Origin: Pezizomycotina sp. ARF18
Taxonomy: Eukaryota; Ascomycota
Assembly: GCA_002224055.1 (NCBI GenBank)
Contig: AZLU01000008.1
Span: 62,001 to 126,000, forward strand
Length of the DNA: 64,000 nt
Direction: 5' to 3'
A program made the position numbers and the translations under genes. The first letter of the stretch is position 1. Each line of letters opens with the position of its first letter. This document shows, piece by piece, positions 11,913 through 22,437 of this stretch. Under the pieces are notes generated by a model. The model ran no database searches. It was not told the DNA's origin and saw only the letters and a list, made by a program, of their open reading frames with translations.

Positions 11913-14115
11913 CTATAGTTGTCTGACAACCGAAACATGAATCGAATCTTTAGGCAGCTCCTGCAGCACCTCATAATTATCCATTGCAAGTATCGCATGA
12001 TGGCCAGTAGCCGGTTCGACCCGAATCTCAGTAAGGAGCCTTGATCTAGCATACTGATAAGCGCCGAAGAAGATATTATCATCAGCACTGGGTCTCCATT
12101 CACTGTTGATCCATTGTTCCCGACGGCTTGCCCTGTGAAGGACCAATATGATCCATCACAGGGCTCTGGGGTTCAATTTCCAGTCTCTGCCCTGCACCTG
12201 TGGAGTTTGATCGGAGCCGTTCTTATGATTTCTGTTGTCATATCTGGCGATAAAGCGTACTCCCACCTCTGAAATCGAATCATCATCGTTATCTTTGCGA
12301 TCGTTCATTTCGTCCGCTGGTTTAAGTTGCGAATAGTATACGTTTTGGGATTGCTGTGTAACAATACCCCTTCCGGCCGTTCCCTGTAATTCCACCTAGT
12401 AAAGGTACCTTAGCCATATTTCCTGCTTGGGTTTTTGAAACTCACCGAGCAGCCCTACTGGCGATTCACCGGGGTTTTCGGGATCCACGCGAATATCGCC
12501 GGAGAAATTATTCTCCATCTGATAGTTTTGTTCGTGACTGCTGTTAATGTCGCTAGCCAAGGCTGAGCTAGAGACGTTACACTACCGGTATTTCTCTGCT
12601 AGACTTTTGTTCAGCTTGTCCAGCGCCAACGGCGTGGCAGACGGTAATGTTGAGGGATCGCGCTCATTACCCGACGATACCAGTACGGTCGCTTTTCTAA
12701 TAAATCCTTTGGAAAATTTTCCGTCTTCTTCATATCGCTCCTTCGACACCGCTGGAAATACGATTCCTGACACATACAGCGGTCCTTCATTGTCGGTTGA
12801 GACCTCCGAACACTCCATGGTGTTAGGGTCGTAGCGGTCATTAAGCGAAGGCATTCGATTCTCATCATCGATATAGACAATAGTTGGTTCTCCGTCGCGA
12901 TCTCGATCGCGCGCTCCAGTATTTTCGATAAATTTCTGGTTCTGGAAGTCTCTCTGGAAGCTTGGTTTACCCAGGGACCCAGCGCCATTTCCAGGCTTGC
13001 AATGTAGAGCTGCACGAGGTTTCCTGTGTGGGAATTGAACTCAGGGTTCTGGAGGAGCAGTTGTAGAGTCCTGGCTTTCCACTGCAACCTTTTTTGGCCT
13101 ATTATTAGTTAGCAACCATGTATTAAATGGTCTGTATAAGCGGGGGCACATCTAAGTCTGCTCACCAAGAGGAATGTACGAAGAGACATGGTCAAATGCA
13201 TCTGAAAAATTCTTGATCGCAGACTCGGCGCAATGAAGACGGTCGAATATCTCAAGGCAAATGCCGGAAATAAGAAAATACTTCAGCCGAACAGCAGCTT
13301 CTTCCTTCTTGCTAGTACTGTACGGTAAAATGGCATCTTGGGTTGCGTCGAGCACAGTCTGCGGAATCTTTTCTTGCCCTCTGAAATTGACGAACACCCA
13401 ATTCCGAATATCCTTCTCCAAGTTCGCAAACCCTGTGCAAAATACTGGTCGTCCTTTTCTTCGTGAAATTGTTGGCTTGAATGCGTACGAGCAATGGTGA
13501 TATTTAGTTTTCCAATTTTCTCGGTCAGATCTCTCTCTTTCGCAGATGAATCATGTAACGATTTTAACATCAGACGGACTTCTTCTTCCAAACGAAAGAT
13601 TTCCTTCCGCTGTTTTCGGAAAATATTCGGGTTTCTGCTCTTCGTCCTTATAAGCTTTCTGTTGCGCTTTTACAATTCCATGGTACTCTGTCGCTTTCTT
13701 TTCCCAGTTTGATGAAGTTTCCCTTAAAAGATTGCAGTCTTCAATAGCATTTTGGGCCTTCGCCGTGGCCTTTTCGTTGCACTCTTCAAGTTGACGGATC
13801 TTCCATCTCAAATTTTCGGTAAAATCCCTTTCACTCGCTAACAAGCTACTAACTTCCGAATATTTGACTTTTTCACCCTTTAACTCCCTCTCAAGGTCAT
13901 TAAGATACCGCGTTTTATCCATGATCTCCTGATTTTTCTCCCGAATAATGCGATTAAGTAGCTTGCACTCGCCGTTCAGATCGATATATTCGCCCGGACG
14001 ACCAGAGCATTTCTTCGCGGGTTGCAAGTCTCGCAGTCAGTAGATGGCAATATCCTAACAAACGGAAGGGACGCGGTTACTAGCTTTGACATACCTTCTT
14101 ACTAGATCTCGCCAT
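11913..14115 (-). CDS. Coiled-coil protein, copy B (partner of Hsp70-like B)
   Basis: Function unknown; better preserved than copy A. ATG at 14115 opens a tiny exon (MARSSKK) with a GTATGT donor. The next exon (about 14033 onward) encodes a long charged coiled coil (LLNRIIREKNQEI through KAYKDEEQKPEYF, then FRLEEEVRLMLKSLHD, to about 13480). Then comes HEEKDDQYFAQG, followed in a shifted frame by LEKDIRNWVFVNFRGQEK. After an intron near 13150-13090 comes TLQLLLQNPEFN and NLSKILERAIEIATENQLL, then VSGIVFPAVSKERYEEDG. A final segment ending HVSVVRQL closes at 11913; whether it belongs to the same protein is less sure. Breaks are few. The family is recognisable only as fungal and uncharacterised. 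Divergent from Hsp70-like B across about 980 bases. Confidence 0.65.
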
Positions 14116-15095
14116 GCTTTGATGCCCTAGATTGTCGTTATTTTTCGTGATGTTTCCCTGGTTTTCAATTTGTTTATCCTTTTGTAGACCAAAGATACCC
14201 TCAAAGAAGGCCGAGAATGTATTAGATATCATCTCAAGCCACTTTCTGAGCCAATGTAACCAATCGCTAGTAAGCTCCGATATAAGAAGTGAAGGGAGGC
14301 CTTTTTCTTCTGATTTTTTTTTTTTTTTCTTCTGAATCCAACACCTGTCGAACAGGTTCTTACGCGCTTTGTAGGTATATAAATGGGACGGTTCATCTGA
14401 GTTTTTACCATTAACAGAGATATCGCAAAGGACAAAGTACTACTAAGCCCCAATTCAGGTTAGTGGCTTCAATCTTAGGCAGAAAGTTGCAAACGTAGAA
14501 AACCCTACCTTTTAGTACAAATAACTACACTTTTCTGAACCCAAACATTTCTTAAGTATAAAAAGAACAAATTGCAACGCAAACGTGGAATCTGCCGGCT
14601 TCCCGCGTCGAGAAGTTTCCATTACATGCAACTTCTTTATACGTAGACTCTGGAAGGTTGCAGGCAGGCGGAATTTGGCTGTAAAATATCGCGGCAACGC
14701 TAAAGTTGCATCCGATCTATAAACCACAAACGCGCCGGGATCCTAGCTTGCTCGGTGCAGACTAACAATTTCCAGCGCTTCAACAACAGGCAAAGCTCTA
14801 GGGGTGCTCGAACGTTCCAAAAAAAAAAAGAGAAAGGGAAAACTTCAAGTTGATGGAATCTTATAGTAATGATCTTCGCATTACCATCTGGAACTACAAA
14901 GCTACATGGGTATTTTTATACACCAATCTCCTTCGCTTCCAAGCTATTTCTTCTCCAGAGAATTATATTTTCGCAACCTGAGTCTTTGAATGATTTCGAA
15001 CGTCTTTCTCAATCCCTAAATTTTGCAAAAACACTCTTTCTTCTTGGTTTTCTGTACCATTGCTAGAGCTATTTTCCAAAGCTTCCTCTGATGCC
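14116..15095. promoter_or_regulatory. Shared divergent promoter region B
   Basis: About 980 bases between the start codons of coiled-coil gene B and Hsp70-like B. It holds two GAA-nn-TTC inverted units (14612-14619 and about 14809-14816), a TATATAAAT at about 14377, and poly-T/poly-A runs. No gene is supported; the small ORFs on both strands are chance frames. Confidence 0.45.
14612..14619 (+). promoter_or_regulatory. Heat-shock-element core unit
   Basis: GAAGTTTC fits the nGAAnnTTCn core, preceded by a weak GTC unit in phase. A second core, GAACGTTC, lies about 200 bases downstream near 14809. Two-unit cores occur often by chance, so support comes mainly from their placement ahead of an Hsp70-family gene. 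Confidence 0.3.
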
Positions 15096-17810
15096 ATGGA
15101 TGATTTATTTGACCTAGAGGAGCTGCGATCCGCCTTGCCCAATACCAAACCACTATCGATGAGCCACAAAAATGCTCCAGCGCTCATCGTTGGTGTCGAC
15201 TTTGGCACTACCTTCTCCGGGATCTCTTGGGTAACTTAAGAAGCCAGCCTGTGATCCATTTTCCCAATGATAGGAACTAACTTGCTCATACAATATTGGT
15301 TTACAGGCCCTGACCGCAAATCCAGGCGACATTTACACTGTGAAATCCTGGCCGACCAAGGGTAAACGCGAACAAACATCTTTCGCATCAAGGGAATTCT
15401 AATCTAACCGCAGTTAACGAAACAGGCAATAGCACTTACCAGAAAGTGCCATCTGAGATTTCCTACCATGGCTCGTGCAAAATTGACGGCGTTGACTTCC
15501 CTTTCGACTGGGGTTTCAAGGCGCAGCAGAAGCACGAAGAGCGCATCCAGTGGATCAAGCTTCTTCTAGACACGTCCCAAAACAGGAAGGTTAAAGGTCT
15601 TGAAACCTTTCTCAATAATTCGAAGTCGCTCATTCCTGCGGACAAGACCCCATGCGACGTCGTTACAGACTTTTTGAAAGGTCTTCACGGACATATGAAT
15701 GATGAGATTCGCGCGAAATTCGGCGCTGAGTTTCTTGAAGTAACTCCGAAGCAGTACATCTTCACTGTACCTGCGATGTGGAGTGATCGTGCCAAAGCTC
15801 TGACGCTAAAGGCTGCGAAAGCCGCCGGATTTTGCAGCGGGAACGATAACTTGCGTTTGGTCCCCGAGCCGGAGGCTGCCGCCCTCTGCTGCCTTCGTAC
15901 TATTCAACCATGTGAAATCAATGTATGTATAAGCATATCCTAACCTAAAATTCGCTTGGGTTTGCAAAGCTAATTTTTAAACCGACAGCTTGGCGATAAC
16001 TTCGTTGTTGTAGATTGCGGAGGAGGCACTGTGGTAAGATTTCCCTGTATAACGTACCAATACTGCCGACTAATGAAGCTAGGACCTCATTTCCTATCAA
16101 ATTTGAGTTTAGCACCGATGGAAGTTCGTGAAAGCGCTGTTGGGGATGGTAAGTGAACCTTTTCAAGTCCCCCGAGGTTTTGGTTGATTAGATTTATCAC
16201 TCAATGCTAGGCATTTACCCATTTATTGCTATCTTAGGCGACCTCTGTGGATCCGTGATCCTCAACACTTTGTTCGAATGTTTGGTCAGGAAGAGAATGG
16301 GATCGGTGAAGTAAGTATATATAGAAATGACTTTGCCCTTTTTCCTCCGCTCTCTTTTGCTTGTTCCAATATAAATCTATAACCGTGATTTCTGACTATG
16401 AGCCCTGAATAGGTATGATAATCTCAAATCTGCAACCAAAGAGTTGCTTATGAAGTCCTTCGATGAGGAGGTGAAAAGATCATTCTCTGATGATGAAGAC
16501 GAAGAGATTTTTACCGTCCCAATTGCTGGCGTCGCCGACGATGAAGACGCTGGTATCGAAGCCGGCTTTTTCGTTCTCACTAGGTAGGGGCTTCGATCCC
16601 TCCACATGATTACTTAACCCGCTCTCTCCCTACAGGAGATTTCACTTTACCCACTATTAAGCAGGACCATACTAATATGCTACGGGCTTTGAAGGGACGA
16701 AATGAGAGAGATATTCGCTCCTGTAATCGAGCGTATCGAAAGATTAGTGCAAGGTCAATGCCAACAGATCCGCCAATCTGGAGGTCAAGTATCCGTACGT
16801 CTGCTTTGTTCACTTTCTTCTCTCTGAATTTTTAACGATTCCGTGCTTACGACTCCCTCTTCCGTAGGCGTTGCTGCTCGTCGGTGGTTTTGGCTCATCT
16901 CCGTATCTCTATAAATATTTCACTCAATGGGGCCACGAAAATGGGAACATCCGCGTTCTTCAGCCTCCAGATGCGTGAGTACCGATCGTATCAAAGGCTA
17001 AATAACAAAAAGGAACAGAAAAGAAAGGAAAAGGACAAAACTAATAAGATAAATTATAGTTGGAGCTGTATCGTTCGCGGCGCTGTGATCAACGGTCTCG
17101 AAGGCGATAACGAGGTCGTTCGCGAAAGGTTGGCACGCCGCTTCTACGGCACCGACTATTCTGAGCCTTTTATTAAAGGATATCACCGCGAAAAATACAA
17201 AGTCTGGAACGAGAGGAGGAACGGATGGTACTGTGAAGGAAGGATGAAGTGGTTTATCAGAAAGGTAGGATAAACCCGAACTTGCCGTTCTGCTACCTTT
17301 TAAAAGTTCGTCCCAGCGAGAAAGACCTTGTGAAAAAAATTATCCTAACATTGTTGAACTTATATATAGGGTGACAAAATTCAAGAGAATAAACCGCTGG
17401 AGAGTAACTTTAATACTGCTTACTTTGAGGATGAGTTCCAAACCATCACTTCCGAAAGATGGCGTGCGAACTATATGCTTTCGATGGCGACCTGCCTCCT
17501 AAATACGTAGATGCCGCAGGTAAGAGTAACAGTACACACTGCCTGCCTTGCTCACCATTTTCATATCATGAATCCCTTTGCTAATCGATTCTACTTTCCG
17601 GTGACGACAGGCGTCTACAAGGTGACCAAGATGGCCGCCCACCTGTCGAGGGTACCAGATGAGTTGTGGAACAAGAAGAACTACGGTGGACAGAAGGATC
17701 TTATGGAACTTAATTTCGCCTTAAGGATGATCGTTCACGGGGCGTTGCTGAAGTTCCAAATGAGGTGCGACGGGAAAGAATATGGGACGGTGACCACAAA
17801 GTTTGAGTGA
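15096..17810 (+). CDS. HSPA12-like Hsp70-family ATPase, copy B
   Basis: Hsp70/actin-fold ATPase of about 600 residues, HSPA12-like. I place twelve exons: 15096-15230, 15307-15361, 15426-15922, 15989-16033, 16083-16148, 16238-16310, 16413-16583, 16695-16794, 16868-16974, 17060-17264, 17370-17519, 17611-17810. Motifs in order: VGVDFGTTFSGISW (phosphate 1), KVPSEISYHG, TVPAMWSDRAK, LVPEPEAAALCCL (connect), VVVDCGGGTVDLISY (phosphate 2, across an intron), MEVRESAVGDG, LLVGGFGSSPYLYKYF (adenosine), WSCIVRGAV, LARRFYG and the C-terminal VTTKFE. Only two breaks: TTTT to TTT in exon 5 and CC to C in exon 11. All ATPase motifs are present. There is no classic substrate-binding domain or EEVD tail, so a substrate or partner may come through the divergent coiled-coil protein; that is inference. 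Confidence 0.88.
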
Positions 17811-19460
17811 ACCAGCACATTCACAACGCTGCAAGAGCAAGGCAAGTATTTGCTACATTACAGATTATCCCTATCGCGTCACCGGTATTTCAACCGGCTT
17901 CGAGCCCTAAAACGCCTCGGATGTTCCGCTAAATCCTTTGTTATTGCCGGAGATCTATCAAAACATAAATTTCAACTTATTCTTCCATGTAATTCAAGAG
18001 AGCAACCAGCCACCCTAGCTACTATCATAGGCCAAAAGTCTCTTAACATCTCCATTTCCTCAACCAAAATACATACAAACTTAAGCTTACTAGAATTTAC
18101 CACAACGAAAAATCATTTAATATCAAGAAATAATGTTTTTTTTTTTTAATTTATTAATAATTTATAATCTTAGAATCTTTACATATTTTAAATTTTAAAA
18201 GATTTTATGAAAATTTAAAGCGTAGCTAAGTATTTAAAATTTATTAATAATTTTTTTATTAAATATCTACGTTTATATATAAAATCAAAAAAAATTTTAA
18301 AGCGCGATAAATTCAAAGCATCGCCACTCTACGAATATCTCATGGTTTTTTTTAAAAAAAAAAATTGTAAATATATAAAGATTCTATTAGTTATAATATA
18401 ACATAAATTTATAAAAAATATTTTATCAAGTGGTAATTGTATAATTGTTGCTGAAAAATGGGTATTTTTGCCGTATTATGTGAGTGAAGACACTTTTGTC
18501 CTGAAATAGTAGCAACAATCAATAATGCTCTCATTCTTTCCCAAGCTTCTTTTCATAATTACAAAATCATCGTGATAACCTTGGTACTACCAATGACGAT
18601 AACGCAACAAAGGAATTGAGTTATATAAAATTCTCCCATATTAGAAAACCCATTCTCCTGAGAATGTGCCTGAGAAGCTAGCGTCTCAGAAGAGACTGGA
18701 GAAGCGTGGGCTGAGAACGATAAGCATTGGGATGAAGTGCGGGAGGCAAATGACAACAGGTGGATGAAGAAATCGCACGCATGAAGAAGCGTCTTTAGAC
18801 TGAAGGGAAACGACTTTGGAGCCCCCGGGAATCGGTCATTTTACTGAAAGTTCTCCCTTTTCTTATCCACAAGGGCGTCAATTCGCAAACCACTGGCAAG
18901 TCTATTTCCAAGACTCAACCTCCCAGCGAAAAATGGATGACGGCGCTTATATGCCGCATGGCTGCTCACGCACAACTGTATCCTTTAACCACCTTAATGG
19001 AAGATACGGCTTATAATTATCCCTCTAGGAAAGAGAAAAAAAAACTCATCGCCCTGTTAACGCCCACCTCGGCAGATATTGATTTTCACGCTCGTTTGCA
19101 AATTACTACCCCGTGTATTCCATAGCACGCAGATAGATGTGAAATCCCACGCTCGCTCCGAAAGTATTCGATCGAAGTGACTATCTGCTTGAATGCTGGA
19201 AGTACTTTTCCGAAGCTCAAACGTTGTATCACTTGGTCGCCGCTCAGGTTCCACTGTATTTTATATTCTCAATGAACAAGACTCGTTGCGCTGACCGACA
19301 GTTCAATTTTATATTATTTACATTTTTTTATTTTTGGTCGCTTTGGGCCGGGGTAATATAGAGACTGCGAAGAGGATCATCCACACCTAACGAATGCGTA
19401 ACCTGACATCCCTACCAGAACCTCTCAGTACCACAGATTCCCTGCCAGAGTAGCCTAATG
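17811..19460. other. Intergenic region with AT-rich island
   Basis: Spacer between Hsp70-like B and the end of the membrane-protein gene. The section 18120-18430 is extremely AT-rich; the remainder is ordinary spacer with short unsupported frames. Confidence 0.55.
18148..18253 (+). repeat. 16-base direct repeats in an AT-rich island
   Basis: AATTTATTAATAATTT occurs exactly at 18148-18163 and again at 18238-18253, 90 bases apart, inside an island of almost pure A and T. This could be a remnant of a small element altered by RIP or simply low complexity. No terminal inverted repeats were recognised. Confidence 0.5.
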
Positions 19461-21574
19461 CTACAAGACCATCCAAACCTCGTCGTCAGTCGACGCTGGA
19501 AACCTCTCCAGGTATTCTTCAAGTATGACGGGTCTAGACGCCGCTGGTCTTCGATGCAGGCTACCTGCACCACGGTATGCCACGAACTTCCGAGTAGTGA
19601 CCATTTCGACCTTACGGTAAAAAGATGGTCACCGTGACGGTGAGGATAAGATGTGATACGAGTATCGTGACCGTAGTGAAGAGTCCGGCCAAAATGCAAG
19701 CCCAGCCCTTGGACAGTTTCATACAGCGAAAACTCGGCGGCTGCGGGAATACTAAACTCTACGATCACGTCGTAATAAAATGACGACGCGACAGTCGTAA
19801 AAAGGCCTGAAGGGCGAATGCAGGGTGGGAGGGTTGCTTTTACAGTATCTTGGAATAGCGCAATGTTGGCGGCATGAAACCCTTGGAACTTAATCCTCCT
19901 AGCTGCAAATCACATTTACCCCGCCGGGATCGAAGTAATCCTGACAGAAGTGCAGAGCCGGTAACTCGTTTTGATGGTTTAGTCGAGCGAAGGGAATATT
20001 TGAAATTCCCCATAGTCTTGGTAATCGGCTTTATGAGGTTGAGAACCAGCTCAAATCGGTTGGCGTCAAATTCATGAAGCCAGATGCGTCTCTGATTGCC
20101 GCAGGTTGCGAACCTATTTGAGTTGGTCCGATCGCGGAAGTATCGAAAGTCTGGTCTTGCTATCCCATATCAAGGTAGGTTCTTCTCGTTGCTTATGGCT
20201 GGACACTTGAACACTTGTATGAACATTCCCCATTGAATTGTAACAAAGAGAAAGAGATATCTCAAGGGGTGCCGTGCGATTGATTGCGTTATTCGAGTCT
20301 CCCTTGAAATCGTAGCTAGGTTTGTAAATATACCTTTCATTCCCCTCTCGAATCTTCAGAGGCCGGCCCATCTGACCATGTCGCATTTGCTGCGTACCAC
20401 CAACCAGCCCCTGTCGTATTGACCACAACAAATAGCTGTCCAGTGTACTCAGGAATGGCATCGACGCGGTCGGGAATTTGGCCAAAAAAACCCTTCAATC
20501 CGGCTGCATCATCTACGACTGTGAGGGTAGTTGCCCAGTCGCGGCCCGGTGTGTTTTCGTATTGTGAAGGTAAGGCCATTATTGCAGTAAATTTTACCGG
20601 ACCGGTATCTCTACCTTCCAAGTCCCAGGTACGTTTACCAGGCTTTTTATGGTTCCGGTGAGGACTAGATCGATCCTGTTATCCACCCGAGCTAGACTAA
20701 ATGATGCATTTGGTTGGACACAAGTGACTGTAACGTCCATTACTGTTGCTTTTCCGATGTAGTGCGAGATTCTACTCCGCGTCACCGAGTCGGAGAATGG
20801 TAAAAATGCACGCAGTGTCACCCCGGTGCTGTGTATCTCTCCTATTGAGTGGCTGGAGGTTCTCGATATTCAGCAAAGGACGCATAAATTGCGGTCTGGA
20901 CTTGTAGTAATCGGTAGACACGTAATCTATTTCCACCGGTCGGTATGGAATTTGTCTGACGACGGATAACCCAGGACTGGTCTGTTTTAAGATCGGAGAG
21001 CAAGATCGTCGAGATGAACTGCGATATTGTGGTTACAAAAAGGAGCAGTGACGACAAAACAAATACTCTGCCAGCGTCTGACTGTTCCGCCGCGAAAGAG
21101 TTCCACAACGATATCCAGCGGCCCAGCATTTAAGTACCGGATCCCCGATATACCGGCAACCCTCGACAGCACAGCCTCTCCCTCCTCCAACGCCAAAGAC
21201 GCCAACATTGACGTGCTTGCAGCCGCCTGTGCACCGGCGACTACGCGGATAGCTAGGGATATAAGCGTAACAGCTCTGGTGGCCCAACCAGATATCATAA
21301 TACGTTTCCACAAAGGCGATGCCTCATTAGAGACCACAGAAATATAAGAACGAACAGGCCCCTAGCAGGATGACAGTGCCACCCACTAGGACGAATATCA
21401 CCCACCTTCCATCCTTCGAGCGAGAGGGTGCTTACGGTGGTCCTCTACGACGGAATATGTCGCGATGGCTTTTGGCGTCTCTACCTTTTGGACGGTGGGT
21501 GCCGATGGGGTTGGCATTTCTGGAAGTCGTCGGCGGTGGAAGCCTTGAAACCAGTTCCGCTTCGATGCTAGCAT
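19461..21574 (-). CDS. Polytopic membrane protein of a fungal uncharacterised family
   Basis: Function unknown; about 700 residues. Start ATG at 21574 (MLASKRNWFQGFHRRRLPEM) leads to a cytosolic N-terminus. Then a transmembrane segment (WVIFVLVGGTVILLGACSF, near 21390), a second hydrophobic region ending GWATRAVTLISLAIRVVAG, and the block AAASTSMLASLALEEGEAVL with RYLNAGP, which I associate with a family of large fungal membrane proteins. Next is LLFVTTISQFISTILLSDL (about 21020-20970), and a long, probably extracellular domain follows (DWATTLTVVDDAAG, GAGWWYAANATW). The C-terminus (AYRGAGSLHRRPAASRP, ending VWMVL) stops at 19461. About six to eight one-base breaks interrupt the frame, but the order and hydropathy are those of one gene. 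No intron is certain. Confidence 0.6.
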
Positions 21575-22437
21575 CGTTCTATTTTCATACTTTTCCAGAA
21601 TTACGTTAATTTAGTAATATGAAATTTGTCTTAGGGATACTTCCTTTTGCTTTTTCCCACCCTTTATTATCATATAATAATTCGAAGAGTTCTGGGAGTT
21701 GTTTGTGTAACTCTTGACTACGGGAATAATGGAGATCCCTGAACCTTCTGCCTATATATCCTAGCACAACGACTTTCCAGCCATAAGGATTTCATCATGA
21801 GCGCGCGCCCCGCTCGTGCGGCTGAGTGGCATTAATTTGCAGCCACAAATCCTTCAATATAACCACGAGAGCGAAGATTTCGGCCACGAAGCGATCTGAT
21901 TGGAGGGTTTAAATAGTCATGTTGCGTATATCGCGAGACTAAGAATTTCAACTTGGATGTTTGGAATGATTAAGTAATTTATTGGAAGTAGAAGACTATG
22001 CACGAGGCTACACGGCTTTTATTTATATCATGGAAGTTTTTTGTAATTCCTACCATCAAAGTGGGAATTGATACAACCCAAACATTCAGACCCTTATATT
22101 GGATTTAGAGATCCGTAAGATTGGAAGAGCATATGTTCATCACTCCACCCGCTTACTTTTAATATTTCGTACATCTTTGGTAACTTAACCACTCCATCCT
22201 AGCAAATCAGAACAAATGTAGGATAGAGAATTCCTTCTATATATTTGAAAAGAGTTTGTTCAAGTAATATTTTATTACTGTATGAATGTAAAAATATGGA
22301 ATTCCGTACCTCCGATGCCTGAGAGGGTAAGAAAAGTGCTTTACCAATATTTTAAAATTACGTGACTGATATTTTATGCCAAAATCCAACAAAGAGAGGT
22401 TATAAGAGGAGTATGGGACCGAAGCCTTTGATGCCAG
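21575..22437. other. Intergenic region
   Basis: Promoter side of the membrane-protein gene and 3' side of the ankyrin gene. AT-rich, with no supported feature. Confidence 0.5.
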
